DNA of 64,000 bases from positions 31,529 through 95,528 of the forward strand of contig NZ_QSDY01000001.1 of NCBI RefSeq assembly GCF_003463825.1. Reading direction: 5' to 3'. This document shows, piece by piece, positions 39,577 to 50,158 of the stretch (position 1 is the stretch's first letter; each line of letters opens with the position of its first letter). A program made the position numbers and the translations under genes. This stretch comes from Veillonella sp. AM51-8BH (lineage in GTDB: Bacteria; Bacillota; Negativicutes; Veillonellales; Veillonellaceae). The notes under the pieces were generated by a model that was not told the DNA's origin, did no database searches, and saw nothing but the letters and a program-made list of their open reading frames with translations.

Positions 39577-40398
39577 ATGGCAGAAAAAATTATTTATGCA
39601 ATATCGGACTCCCTTGGGGAGACCGCAGAGGCTGTAGCAAGAGCTACGGCGAGTCAATATGATAAGGAACAAATTGAAATTGTTCGTATTCCTTATATTG
39701 ATAGTGAAAGCCAAATTGATGAAGTTATAGCAGATGCAAAACGTGGTAATCATGTTATTTGTCATACCATTGTATCTGAGTCTTTGCGCAAATATCTTCA
39801 TGAAAAAGTAGCGGAATACAATATTCCTGCTGTAGATATTATGGGCCCAGTTCTCGATGCTGTAGGTACTGTTGCATCCACAAAGCCTCGCATGACAGCT
39901 GGTATGGTTCATAAGCTTGACCAAGAATATTTCAAAAAGGTAGAAGCCATTGAATTTGCCGTAAAATATGACGATGGTAAAAATCCATCTGGCTTTGAAA
40001 AGGCCGATGTAGTTATTATTGGTGTATCTAGAACAAGTAAGACACCATTGTCTATGTTCTTGGCCTACAAAAAGATTAAAGCTGCCAATTTGCCATTAGT
40101 ACCTGAGGTACCATTACCAGAGGAATTATTTAAAATTCCAGCAAAAAAAATCGTGGGCCTTATTATTGATCCATTCAAATTAAATAATATTCGTAGTGAA
40201 CGTTTGCGTGCTATCGGTCTTGAAGACGAAGCAAATTACGCATCTATTGAGCGTATTCAATCTGAATTAGAATATGCAAAAGCTATTATGCGTCGTTTAC
40301 ATTGCCAAGTGCTAGATGTTTCTAATAAATCTATCGAAGAAACAGCATCTCTAGTTATGCAATTGATCGATAAAAACCGTGCATCGGAGGGTAAATGA
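39577..40398 (+). CDS. ppsR: PEP synthase regulatory kinase/phosphorylase (DUF299)
   Basis: A 273-residue protein of the DUF299/PpsR family, which inactivates PEP synthase or PPDK by ADP-dependent threonine phosphorylation and reverses it with phosphate. It begins IIYAISDSLGETAEAVARA and carries the P-loop-like GVSRTSKTPLS near 148-158. The pair ccpN-ppsR, 10 bp apart, downstream of ppsA indicates that its target is the PpsA encoded here. PpsR and the PPDK type cannot be told apart by sequence; the presence of ppsA decides. Its stop overlaps the dgt start (ATGA). Confidence 0.92.
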   Translation: MAEKIIYAISDSLGETAEAVARATASQYDKEQIEIVRIPYIDSESQIDEVIADAKRGNHVICHTIVSESLRKYLHEKVAEYNIPAVDIMGPVLDAVGTVASTKPRMTAGMVHKLDQEYFKKVEAIEFAVKYDDGKNPSGFEKADVVIIGVSRTSKTPLSMFLAYKKIKAANLPLVPEVPLPEELFKIPAKKIVGLIIDPFKLNNIRSERLRAIGLEDEANYASIERIQSELEYAKAIMRRLHCQVLDVSNKSIEETASLVMQLIDKNRASEGK

Positions 40399-41384
40399 AT
40401 ATACGGGAACAAATAGAGGAGAGGGAGGCGTTACTCCTTTCTCCTTATGCTGCTAAAAGCCGCGATGCAATCCGTGATATTGAGGAAGCTCCCGATCCAC
40501 TTAGGACGGCCTTTCAACGAGATCGAGACCGCATTATTCACAGTAAATGTTTTAGGCGGTTAAAACACAAGACACAAGTTTATATTGCGCCAGGTGACCA
40601 TTATCGTACGCGCATGACTCATACCCTTGAGGTAGGTCAGATTGGTCGTACAGTGGCTCGTGCATTGCGACTCAATGAAGATTTAGTAGAAGCTATCGCC
40701 ATGGGACATGATGTGGGACATACACCATTTGGTCATGTTGGGGAATATGCGTTACGTGATATGGTTGGTCACTTTAATCATAATGAACAAAGCTTGCGTA
40801 TGGTTGAGGTTTTAGAAAAGCATGGCGACCATCAAGGTCTTAATTTAACCACTGCTGTACGTGATGGCATCGTAGGTCATACAGGGGCACATATCCCTGT
40901 CACTTTGGAAGGTCAAATTATTCGTATCGTAGACCGCATTGCCTATTTGTGTCATGATTTTGATGATGCACAGCGCGCTGGTATGTTGACGGCTGAGGAA
41001 TTACCTTTTGAAGTGCGAGAGCACTTTGGAATGACTCCTTCTAGTATGATTACCGCCATGGTTGAAGATATGGTGCGAGAGTCTTTAGATAAACCTGTTA
41101 TTTCTATGTCTAGTGATATAGAGATGACCATGAATCTATTCCGTCAATTTATGTTTAAAAATGTTTATTTAGCGCCGGCTTTAATTCCTGATCGAAATAA
41201 GGCATCTCATGTGGTGAAAAACTTATTTACTCACTTTATGGAACATCCTGACGATATGGAGGGCTGTGAAAGTACAAGAGAGTTTTATTCTACCCGTGAT
41301 GTGGTGGATTATGTAGCAGGCTTAACAGATCAATATGCTATTAAGCTATTTAAACAGTATTACATTCCAAATATTACCTTGTAA
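40395..41384 (+). CDS. dGTPase-like HD phosphohydrolase
   Basis: A 329-residue HD-domain protein of the deoxyguanosine triphosphate triphosphohydrolase-like group, which removes triphosphate from dNTPs. Motifs: FRRLKHKTQV near 53, RTRMTHTLEV near 72 (first metal His), GHDVGHTPFGHVGE near 104-117, HNEQSLRMVE near 132, and RIVDRIAYLCHDFDDA near 180. It overlaps ppsR by 4 bp in an ATGA junction, so translation is coupled. In many Firmicutes this gene precedes dnaG-rpoD; here it ends at a terminator instead. Confidence 0.9.
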   Translation: MNIREQIEEREALLLSPYAAKSRDAIRDIEEAPDPLRTAFQRDRDRIIHSKCFRRLKHKTQVYIAPGDHYRTRMTHTLEVGQIGRTVARALRLNEDLVEAIAMGHDVGHTPFGHVGEYALRDMVGHFNHNEQSLRMVEVLEKHGDHQGLNLTTAVRDGIVGHTGAHIPVTLEGQIIRIVDRIAYLCHDFDDAQRAGMLTAEELPFEVREHFGMTPSSMITAMVEDMVRESLDKPVISMSSDIEMTMNLFRQFMFKNVYLAPALIPDRNKASHVVKNLFTHFMEHPDDMEGCESTREFYSTRDVVDYVAGLTDQYAIKLFKQYYIPNITL

Positions 41385-41410
41385 CTTTCAGTAATAGGTA
41401 CATAGATAAC

Positions 41411-41449
41411 AAAAAAAGCAGTTAGTTCAAATGAACTAACTGCTTTTTT
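41411..41449. terminator. Bidirectional terminator between dgt-like gene and rpmB
   Basis: An 11-12-bp perfect stem GCAGTTAGTTC/GAACTAACTGC flanked by A7 on the left and T6 on the right, so it can end transcripts from both strands of this convergent pair. Confidence 0.92.
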
Positions 41450-41488
41450 GGGGCTCTAGAACCCCAAAGAGTACATGTACTTTTTATT

Positions 41489-41677
41489 TTACGCGCGTGT
41501 AATTTTATTAGAACGAAGGCAGCGAGTGCATACGTTTACTTTTTTAGTAGCACCGTCTACAACCGCCCGTACTCTTTGAATGTTCGGTTTCCAAGTTTTT
41601 CTTGTGCGAATGTGAGAGTGACTCACGTTCATACCGCTAGATGTGGATTTGCCACATACTTCGCAAAGGTTTGCCAT
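41489..41677 (-). CDS. rpmB: 50S ribosomal protein L28
   Basis: A 62-residue ribosomal protein. It begins MANLCEVCGKSTSSGMNVSHSH and ends with CTRCLRSNKI, giving the CxxC...CxxC zinc-binding form of L28. The WKPNIQRVRA segment is typical of the family. I start at the ATG at 41677 (minus strand), 6 bp after GGAGGTGG; the in-frame extension upstream is not part of L28. Its own promoter is at 41718-41746. Confidence 0.96.
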   Translation of the reverse strand: MANLCEVCGKSTSSGMNVSHSHIRTRKTWKPNIQRVRAVVDGATKKVNVCTRCLRSNKITRA

Positions 41678-41717
41678 AGTTTCCACCTCCAAGCTTAATC
41701 TATAACATAACAAAAGT

Positions 41718-41746
41718 ATATTATCATAAAGAGTAGCGTAAAGCAA
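41718..41746 (-). promoter_or_regulatory. Promoter of rpmB
   Basis: On the minus strand TTGCTT (41746-41741), 17-bp spacer, TAATAT (41723-41718). The rest of the 233-bp divergent gap to recG is AT-rich with short palindromes and no clear second promoter. Confidence 0.6.
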
Positions 41747-41909
41747 GTGTTTTTATCGTACATATTGCTCTTTTTATGAAATATACTACAATATAAGGTA
41801 TATGATGTATACTATATATCATATTCTATGATATAAGTGGGCTTTTACACAAGGATATACAGAAATTGGATATATCTCATGTGTTTATCGTATATTTAAA
41901 GGAGTTTCT

Positions 41910-43952
41910 ATGGATGAACGGTTGACGACCATAAAGGGGATTGGTCCTGGTCGAGAGAAACAATTACATAAGTTGGGAATTACCAATATAACATCCTTGT
42001 TAACGTATTTCCCAAGAACCTATGAAGACCGCCGTACGATTTATAGAATTGGTAATTTAAAATCTGGTATGACTGGTGGCGTGGTTGGGAATGTTATTGC
42101 TGTACAAGAAAAACGTCCTCGTCCCCGATTGTCTATTTTAGAAGTAGTCATTGCAGATGGTACAGGTCCTTTAAAGATTGTGCTATTTAACCAAGGGTAT
42201 AAGAAGAACTTTTACAAAAAGGGTCAGCGCCTATATGCGTATGGTAAAGCAGAGTTCCAATATGGGTCTATGCAAATGAATACACCCCAAATAGAAAACT
42301 TAGGAGACGGTGGAGAACCTGATCGTGGTATAGTTCCTATTTATGCCCTTGCAGATGGGGTATCTCAATTTGTGGTGTGCTCATCGGTACGTAATTGGTT
42401 TGCAGCTAATCATGAGTTGTTAGAGATTTTGCCTGCTGAAGTTCGTGAAGCACATCAATATATGACTCGTTATGATGCATTTAAAATGATGCATTTCCCA
42501 GAGTCTTCAGAGCGATATGAAGAGGCGCGTCATCAACTAGCTTATGAGGAGTTATTTGTCATGCAATCTGGATTGGCATTGTTACGAAATAAAGAACAAT
42601 GTCATAAAGGGCCTAAGATGGGGCCTAATGGAGACTTAATGGCTCAGTGTATAGAAAATTTACCGTTCTCCTTAACAGGTGATCAACATCGTGCATTAGA
42701 GGACATTCGTATCGATATGGAAGATGAACGGCCTATGCAACGATTATTGCAAGGTGATGTAGGCTCTGGTAAAACGGTTGTAGCTACGTTGAGTTTGTTG
42801 AAAGCCATCGAGAATGGGTACCAAGGGGCATTGATGGCTCCAACGGAGATTTTGGCAGCACAACATTACGAAGGTATAACAGAAGTGTGTGGTAATTTGG
42901 GGATTACCATAGAGCTGTTAACGGGCTCTACTACAAAAAAAGAAAAAGAACGTATCTATGAAGGGTTAGCTGATGGATCGATTCATATGATCATCGGTAC
43001 TCATGCGCTTATTCAAGAGGGCGTAAACTTCCATAATTTAGGCCTTGTTATCATTGATGAACAACATCGCTTTGGTGTAGAGCAGCGGGCACGATTGCAA
43101 CAGAAGGGTACATATCCTCACGTGCTCATCATGACGGCTACACCAATTCCACGAACCATGACATTATCTGTGTATGGTGATTTAGCAGTATCCTTAATCA
43201 AAGAAATGCCCCCGGGACGCAAACCTGTCAAAACCTATGCTGTAGATAGTTCGTATAAGGAACGATTAAGAACATTCTTTGGCAAGGAGATGGCAGAAGG
43301 TCGTCAAGTTTATGTAGTATGCCCACTTGTTGAAGAATCTGAGAAATTAGACTTGCAAGCTGCTAAAGAATTGTATCTGGAGTTAAAAGAGTACTTTTAC
43401 AAGGCCTATGAAGTTGGTCTTGTACACGGGCGCATGAAACCAAGTGAAAAGGATGAAGTGATGAATGCTTTCCATAGGGGTGAGATTTCATTGCTCGTTT
43501 CTACTACCGTTATCGAGGTTGGTGTTAATGTTCCAAATGCGACCATTATGTGTATTGAAGGAGCAGAACGTTTTGGCCTATCTCAATTACATCAGTTACG
43601 TGGCCGTGTGGGTCGTGGATCTCATCAATCTTATTGCATTCTTGTAAGTGATTCAAAAAATGATGTGAGCCAAGAGCGATTAAAATTGATGGAACACACA
43701 CAGGATGGCTTTGAACTAGCAGAGCAAGATTTACTGCTTCGTGGTTCTGGTCAATTATTTGGCTTAGCTCAATCAGGATTACCTGATTTACGGGTTGCTA
43801 ATATTATTAAAGATATTGAAATATTGGTACAGGCTCGCAAGGATGTACTAGAGTTTGCAAGTCAATATGGAATGGAAAAACTTGAATCTGTAATGAAAGA
43901 AGAATTAGAAAAAAGATTTGGTGAAAAATTTCTTAGAATATTGTATAATTAA
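41910..43952 (+). CDS. recG: ATP-dependent DNA helicase RecG
   Basis: A 680-residue branch-migration helicase that remodels stalled forks. The N-terminal wedge (OB) domain includes LLTYFPRTYEDRR near 31-43. The helicase core has Walker A LLQGDVGSGKTVVA near 277-290, MAPTEILAAQH near 310, the DEAH-type box IIDEQHRFGVEQR near 381, MTATPIPRT near 412, and motif VI QLRGRVGRG near 565. The C-terminal TRG-like region ends the protein. Length is the family norm. The ATG is preceded by AAAGGAG. Confidence 0.97.
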   Translation: MDERLTTIKGIGPGREKQLHKLGITNITSLLTYFPRTYEDRRTIYRIGNLKSGMTGGVVGNVIAVQEKRPRPRLSILEVVIADGTGPLKIVLFNQGYKKNFYKKGQRLYAYGKAEFQYGSMQMNTPQIENLGDGGEPDRGIVPIYALADGVSQFVVCSSVRNWFAANHELLEILPAEVREAHQYMTRYDAFKMMHFPESSERYEEARHQLAYEELFVMQSGLALLRNKEQCHKGPKMGPNGDLMAQCIENLPFSLTGDQHRALEDIRIDMEDERPMQRLLQGDVGSGKTVVATLSLLKAIENGYQGALMAPTEILAAQHYEGITEVCGNLGITIELLTGSTTKKEKERIYEGLADGSIHMIIGTHALIQEGVNFHNLGLVIIDEQHRFGVEQRARLQQKGTYPHVLIMTATPIPRTMTLSVYGDLAVSLIKEMPPGRKPVKTYAVDSSYKERLRTFFGKEMAEGRQVYVVCPLVEESEKLDLQAAKELYLELKEYFYKAYEVGLVHGRMKPSEKDEVMNAFHRGEISLLVSTTVIEVGVNVPNATIMCIEGAERFGLSQLHQLRGRVGRGSHQSYCILVSDSKNDVSQERLKLMEHTQDGFELAEQDLLLRGSGQLFGLAQSGLPDLRVANIIKDIEILVQARKDVLEFASQYGMEKLESVMKEELEKRFGEKFLRILYN

Positions 43953-44012
43953 GAGGTAGGAATAATAAGTACATAAGTAGCGATAATATTAGATTTTATC
44001 TGGGTTTTTCCC

Positions 44013-44041
44013 TTGTGTATCTGTTCCTCATACCGTATAAT
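44013..44041 (+). promoter_or_regulatory. Promoter of the tautomerase gene
   Basis: TTGTGT at 44013-44018, 17-bp spacer, TATAAT at 44036-44041, 42 bp before the start codon. Confidence 0.65.
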
Positions 44042-44083
44042 AGAACAAACAAATTTATTTCATTTTCATCTATGGAGGTCAAT

Positions 44084-44269
44084 ATGCCACTTATTCATGT
44101 AGAGCTCGTTGAAGGGCGCACAAAAGAACAAAAAAAACAATTAGGTGAAGCTATCACTAAAGCTGCGGTTGATATCGTTAATGTACCTGCTGACGCAGTA
44201 AAGATTATCTTCGTAGATATGAAAAAAGATGATTATATGGAAGGCGGCATTTTGCGGTCTGAACGCTAA
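44084..44269 (+). CDS. 4-oxalocrotonate tautomerase family protein
   Basis: A 61-residue protein starting MPLIHVELVEGRTKEQK, with the catalytic Pro that becomes residue 1 after Met removal, and Arg at mature position 11 as in 4-OT enzymes. Single-domain 4-OT proteins form hexamers. The physiological substrate in non-degraders is unknown. ATG 44084 follows GGAGG. The gene has its own promoter and a strong terminator, so it is probably monocistronic. Confidence 0.88.
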   Translation: MPLIHVELVEGRTKEQKKQLGEAITKAAVDIVNVPADAVKIIFVDMKKDDYMEGGILRSER

Positions 44270-44270
44270 G

Positions 44271-44322
44271 CTACGACTGACCGCCTAGTCCAGATGGACT
44301 AGGCGGGTCGTAGTTTTGTTTT
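44271..44322 (+). terminator. Strong terminator after the tautomerase gene
   Basis: A long GC-rich hairpin (CTACGAC...GTCGTAG outer stem, TGA bulge, CCGCCTAGTCC/GGACTAGGCGG inner stem), then TTTTGTTTTA. It starts 1 bp after the stop. Confidence 0.93.
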
Positions 44323-44344
44323 ATTATACGGAAAGGAATTAAAT

Positions 44345-45798
<1,454 letters not shown>

Positions 45799-45813
45799 TA
45801 ATGGAGTATTACA

Positions 45814-46536
45814 TTGAATAAACGTATTTCTGTTTTATCTGTGCCTATCGATTGTGTAACAATGGATGAGGCTGTCCAACGTATTTTACAATTAACTGAA
45901 GAGCCGGGACTACATTTAGTAGCCACGGCTAATGCAGAAATGGTTATGTTGGCAAATGAAAACCCTACATTGCACACCATATTGAATAATGCTAGTCTCG
46001 TCGTTCCTGACGGGGCTGGCATTTTGTGGGCTGCAGAGCGTCATGGTGAACATGTTCCTGAACGCGTAACTGGTGTAGACGTAACTAAACGATTATTTAA
46101 AGTTGCGGCTGAACGGCAAATTCCTGTATACTGCTTAGGGGCAGCACCTGGTGTTGCTCAACGAGCAATTGATAATTTATCTGCCCAAGTTGGACCGTTA
46201 AATATAGCAGGGATTCATGATGGATTCTTCGATAGCACAGAGGAACAAGAAATCGTTAAAGCTATTAGTGAGTCTAAGGCAAAATTAGTCTTTGTTGCCT
46301 TAGGCGTACCAAAGCAAGAACAATGGATTTCAGAAAAATTGAGTCACCTAGATGGCGTTGTTGCTATCGGCATAGGTGGTTCCTTTGATGTGTTGGCAGG
46401 TAATATTCCTCGGGCTCCAGAATGGATGCAACGCAATCGTCTCGAATGGTTGTATCGATTATATTTAGAACCTCAACGGATTGGCCGCATGTTGGCTATT
46501 CCGAAGTTTATGTGGACCGTTATTAGAAATAAATAG
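45814..46536 (+). CDS. WecG/TagA/CpsF-family glycosyltransferase (GT26)
   Basis: A 240-residue transferase with the family signatures NAEMVMLANENP near 40, VPDGAGILWA near 63, GVDVTKRLF near 86, CLGAAPGVA near 106, FVALGVPKQEQWI near 160 and IGIGGSFDVLAGNIPRAPEWMQRNRLEWLYRL near 184-215. Known members add N-acetylmannosamine(uronic acid) to lipid-linked GlcNAc in wall polymer or ECA synthesis. The start is TTG 45814, 7 bp after GGAG. It begins 15 bp after guaB and precedes psd by 14 bp, so it may be co-transcribed with both. Confidence 0.88.
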   Translation: MNKRISVLSVPIDCVTMDEAVQRILQLTEEPGLHLVATANAEMVMLANENPTLHTILNNASLVVPDGAGILWAAERHGEHVPERVTGVDVTKRLFKVAAERQIPVYCLGAAPGVAQRAIDNLSAQVGPLNIAGIHDGFFDSTEEQEIVKAISESKAKLVFVALGVPKQEQWISEKLSHLDGVVAIGIGGSFDVLAGNIPRAPEWMQRNRLEWLYRLYLEPQRIGRMLAIPKFMWTVIRNK

Positions 46537-46550
46537 AGGAGTGTTGAATC

Positions 46551-47192
46551 GTGCCTACAGGACCAATAATTAAGGAAGGGTTTCCACTGATAGGGGCTAT
46601 GCTCATTATCGCGGTGGTATTAGGATTTTTAGGACATTATGTAATTGCGATTATTTCATTTATTCTGGCATTATTTTTCGTCAATTTCTTTAGAAATCCT
46701 AAACGTGTAATCCCTCAAGATCCAGATTTAATTTTATCTCCAGCGGATGGTAAAATTATGGATATTTCTGATGTATACGAAGATATTTACTTACATAAAG
46801 AGTGTAAAAAAGTAACTATTTTCCTATCTGTTTTTGACGTACATGCTAATCGTGCGCCTATTGATGGTAAAATTACATACCGTCACTACACAATGGGCAG
46901 TTTCTTGCCTGCTTTTAAAGATAGTGTAGGTTTTGAAAATGAACGTCATACTATTTGTATTGAAAATGATCGCACTTCCGTATTGGTAACACAAATTGCA
47001 GGCCTTTTAGCGCGTCGTATCGTATCTTGGACAGACCTTGATAGCGTGCTTGAACGCGGCCAATTGTACGGGATGATTAAATTCGGTTCTTGTACTGAAA
47101 TCTACATGGATAAGGATGTAGAGTTGTTCGTGGAAAAAGGTCAACATATTACAGGTGGAGACACTGTTATCGGGAGGTTGCGTCATGAATAA
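46551..47192 (+). CDS. psd: Phosphatidylserine decarboxylase proenzyme
   Basis: A 213-residue short-form Psd making phosphatidylethanolamine. One or two membrane helices lie near 12-45. Then come LSPADGKIMDIS near 62, VFDVHANRAPIDG near 94, and the self-cleavage site FGSCTEIY near 184, where the Ser after Gly becomes the pyruvoyl group. The start is GTG behind GAGGAG. The C-terminus overlaps pssA by 8 bp, so the two consecutive pathway steps are translationally coupled. Confidence 0.93.
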   Translation: MPTGPIIKEGFPLIGAMLIIAVVLGFLGHYVIAIISFILALFFVNFFRNPKRVIPQDPDLILSPADGKIMDISDVYEDIYLHKECKKVTIFLSVFDVHANRAPIDGKITYRHYTMGSFLPAFKDSVGFENERHTICIENDRTSVLVTQIAGLLARRIVSWTDLDSVLERGQLYGMIKFGSCTEIYMDKDVELFVEKGQHITGGDTVIGRLRHE

Positions 47193-47856
47193 ATCTATTA
47201 TTCCAAATTTGTTTACCAGTGCTAATTTAGCTTTTGGTGTTCTAGGTATCACATTCTCTGCCACAGGGAATACCTTCTATGCTGCTATATGCGTACTATT
47301 ATCCTTAGTTGCTGATGGTTTAGATGGTCGTGTAGCAAGAGCTTTAGGTGTGGCAGGACCTATGGGTCGTGAATTAGACTCTTTATCAGATGTTGTAGGC
47401 TTTGGTGTAGCACCAGCTTATATGTTATATATGAAAGAGCTTTATGGTTTGGGATGGATTGCCTATGTACCATTATTAGTATTTGCTGTATTGGGCGCAT
47501 TCCGTCTTGCTCGCTTTAACATTAAAACCGAAGAAGTTCATGGTTACTTTGAAGGATTGCCAATTCCGGCTGCAGGTTGCTTGGCGGCTACCTACGTATT
47601 GAGTGGTGTAGAGGTTCCTCAATTTGTATTACTGGTTTGCATGATTGGTGTAGGCTTCCTTATGGTTAGTGAAGTAAAATACCCAGACTTCAAAGGTAAA
47701 ACTGCAATCTATATTAATAAACTTTCCATTGTACTAACTGCTATTTTTGTCATAGCTTGTCTCGTATATGATTGGCATACATGGGCAGTAATGATCTTTG
47801 CTGGTTATGTAGTATTTGGCCTTGTTAATGGGGCGTTAAATATAGTGCGTAAATAA
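47185..47856 (+). CDS. pssA: CDP-diacylglycerol-serine O-phosphatidyltransferase
   Basis: A 223-residue membrane enzyme making phosphatidylserine, the substrate of Psd. The CDP-alcohol phosphatidyltransferase motif DGLDGRVARALGVAGPMGRE followed by LDSLSD is complete near 43-68. About six hydrophobic helices are present. I chose ATG 47185 (GGGAGG upstream) over the in-frame upstream start within psd. Together with psd it supports a membrane containing phosphatidylethanolamine. Confidence 0.93.
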   Translation: MNKSIIPNLFTSANLAFGVLGITFSATGNTFYAAICVLLSLVADGLDGRVARALGVAGPMGRELDSLSDVVGFGVAPAYMLYMKELYGLGWIAYVPLLVFAVLGAFRLARFNIKTEEVHGYFEGLPIPAAGCLAATYVLSGVEVPQFVLLVCMIGVGFLMVSEVKYPDFKGKTAIYINKLSIVLTAIFVIACLVYDWHTWAVMIFAGYVVFGLVNGALNIVRK

Positions 47857-47875
47857 GTGTGTGGAGGATAATAGT

Positions 47876-49137
47876 ATGAATTACCTACTGGATCTGATAT
47901 TGATCCCTATGCAGGTAATAATCGTAATTTATACGGTTTATTATTTTGTGCTCGCCGTAATTGGTATGTGGCGGTCTCGAGTACATAAAACTATACCCCT
48001 AAAAATTCCTTTGCTATCGTTGTGTGTGCTCATAATGAGGAAGCCGTAGTTGGTGAGTTAGTAAAAAACTTACGTAGTTTGGACTATCCTGATGAGTTGT
48101 ACGATATCTTTGTTGTTGCCGATAACTGTACAGATAAGACTGCTGAGGTAGCAAGTGCCGCTGGTGCCAATGTACATGAACGATTCAATAAAGAAGAAGT
48201 AGGCAAAGGCTATGCCATGGGGTGGATGTTTGATCGTGTGGAAAAAATGGATCGGAAATATGATGCCTTTCTTATCTTTGATGCCGATAATTTAGTACAT
48301 CCCCAATTTATGTTAGAAATGAATGATCATCTTGAAAAAGGTGAGTCTGTAATTCAAGGTTATTTGAACTCTAAAAACCCAACAGACTCTTGGGTTGCGG
48401 GTACATTTTCCATCATGTTTTGGATGGTTAATCATATGTGGCATCTGGCAAAATACCGCATTGGCTTGTCCACAGCACTAGGTGGTACTGGTATGTGTAT
48501 ACGCACATCTATCATCCGTGAATATGGCTGGGATTGTAATAGCTTGACTGAGGATATGGAATTCTCTATGAAGCTATTAACACATGGTCTTAAAACTACT
48601 TGGGCTCACGATGCCATTGTGTATGATGAAAAAGTTACGACTATGATGGCTTCTTGTAAACAACGTTTACGTTGGGCACAAGGTCAATTTGACTGTGCGG
48701 ATCGATATATTCCTAAATTATTTGCCGCAGGTATTAAACAAGGAAATATCGTTATCCTAGATGGCATTTTACAAGTTAGTCAGCCTTATTTCTTGTTGTT
48801 GACAACTATATATTTAGTATTTTCATATATCAATGCATATGTGCCGATTTATACAAATATTTTATATCAAATTATGCCGATGTCTGTATGGCAAATTATC
48901 GGTATTGGTCAATATTTGTTCCCACTTATTGTGTTGTTAAAAATTAAAGTTCCACCTAAAATTTGGTTCTACTATTTGTTATATCCAATTTTTGTATACT
49001 CTTGGGTTCCTGTAAATATTTTAGGTTGGTTCCGTCGTCATAATAAGGAATGGTCTCATACAGTTCATACGCGAGCTGTTGGTTTGAATGACGTGAAATT
49101 AACACGTATGGGCAATATGAATAAGAATAAAAAATAG
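47876..49137 (+). CDS. Family 2 membrane glycosyltransferase (single-base frame disruption)
   Basis: About 420 residues after repair. An N-terminal helix is followed by a GT-A domain: VVCAHNEEAVVGELVKNLRSLDYP near 44, the acidic pair FDADNLVH near 135, and the processive-type QRLRWAQGQ near 260. Three C-terminal helices form a channel-like end, as in cellulose/poly-GlcNAc synthase relatives. The frame breaks at about 47996-48005, where one C or one A is missing from CCCCTAAAAA. The ATG follows GGAGG, 19 bp after pssA. The polymer or lipid product is unknown. Confidence 0.83.
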
Positions 49138-49154
49138 AATCTGTAGGAGTGACT

Positions 49155-49916
49155 ATGCATATTTTAATGTGTAATGATGATGGTATTTTAGCAGATGGTT
49201 TACGCCGTCTTGCATCGTACTTAAGTCAATATTATCGAATTACCGTTGTAGCACCTGCAAATGAGCAAAGTGCTAAATCCCATGCATTGACGACTGAGAT
49301 TCCTTTAAAATTAGACGCGTACAATGGCGAGGATGAAAATCCTCGCCTTTATGCTCTAACGGGAACTCCTTCTGATTGCATGAAGTTTGGCCTTAGTTAT
49401 TTATTGAGTGATGATATGCCTGATCTTGTGATTTCAGGTATTAACCATGGCTTTAATCTGGGCTCAGATGTGCTATATTCTGGTACTGTATCTGCTGCTA
49501 TGGAAAGTTGTTTTTATGGCATTCCAGGGTTAGCATTATCTGTGGAACGATATTCTCCTGAACGAGGGGATGAAATGCATCCCTTTATCCATGAATTGAT
49601 AGAAAAAATTTATGTGAAAGGGAATTTTGATGGCCTATTAAATGTGAACTTTCCGTTACGTGGCGTATGTGATTGGGATCATTTTAAAATGGTTAGCCAA
49701 GGTTTACAAACTTATAGCAATATTATTGATGCTCGCATTAACTCAAGAGGGCAGGATTACTATTGGTTGGCAGGCGAGCTAGATTATGGTGCTGAAAGTG
49801 TTCCTACTGATGTGGAATATGCTCGTAAAGGCTATATAACAGGTGTAGCTCTTACGTGGAAGCAACAATGTGACATCGGTATGGAAGCGGTTCAAAATAT
49901 TTTAGATAAAATATAA
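49155..49916 (+). CDS. surE: 5'-nucleotidase SurE
   Basis: A 253-residue metal-dependent nucleoside monophosphate phosphatase. The N-terminal metal motif CNDDGILADGL is at 6-16, PANEQSAKSHALT near 36, and GTPSDCMKFGL near 76. The SGINHGFNLGSDVLYSGTVSAA segment near 96-117 is characteristic. ATG 49155 follows TAGGAG by 5 bp; GTG 49149 overlaps that site. It is the last protein gene of the run from guaB, with no clear terminator before the tRNA promoter. Confidence 0.93.
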   Translation: MHILMCNDDGILADGLRRLASYLSQYYRITVVAPANEQSAKSHALTTEIPLKLDAYNGEDENPRLYALTGTPSDCMKFGLSYLLSDDMPDLVISGINHGFNLGSDVLYSGTVSAAMESCFYGIPGLALSVERYSPERGDEMHPFIHELIEKIYVKGNFDGLLNVNFPLRGVCDWDHFKMVSQGLQTYSNIIDARINSRGQDYYWLAGELDYGAESVPTDVEYARKGYITGVALTWKQQCDIGMEAVQNILDKI

Positions 49917-49924
49917 AAAATGTG

Positions 49925-49953
49925 TTGACATTGTTTTGGGATATCTGTATAAT
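49925..49953 (+). promoter_or_regulatory. Consensus promoter of tRNA-Leu
   Basis: Exact TTGACA (49925-49930), 17-bp spacer and exact TATAAT (49948-49953), 17 bp before the mature tRNA. Confidence 0.93.
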
Positions 49954-49970
49954 AACAAATGTTCCGAGAC

Positions 49971-50054
49971 GCCGGAGTGGCGGAATGGCAGACGCACTTG
50001 ACTCAAAATCAAGCGGGTAACACCGTGTGGGTTCAAGTCCCACCTCCGGCACCA
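49971..50054 (+). tRNA. tRNA-Leu (anticodon CAA)
   Basis: The acceptor stem GCCGGAG pairs with CTCCGGC, followed by discriminator A and an encoded CCA. The anticodon arm CTTGA-CTCAAAA-TCAAG gives anticodon CAA (reads UUG). A long variable arm (CGGGTAACACCG region) marks it as class II, as expected for Leu, and the T loop has GTTCAAGTC. It has a consensus promoter upstream and a terminator directly downstream. Confidence 0.96.
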
Positions 50055-50058
50055 ACTT

Positions 50059-50095
50059 TAGGCGGTAAGACTTTTGTCTTACCGCCTATTTTTTT
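50059..50095 (+). terminator. Terminator after tRNA-Leu
   Basis: Perfect 13-bp stem TAGGCGGTAAGAC/GTCTTACCGCCTA with a TTTT loop and a seven-T tail. Confidence 0.95.
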
Positions 50096-50158
50096 ATATA
50101 TTTATATTTATGAATTAATATACGATTATATACATTTTTGTTTGATTGAGGTGATAAT

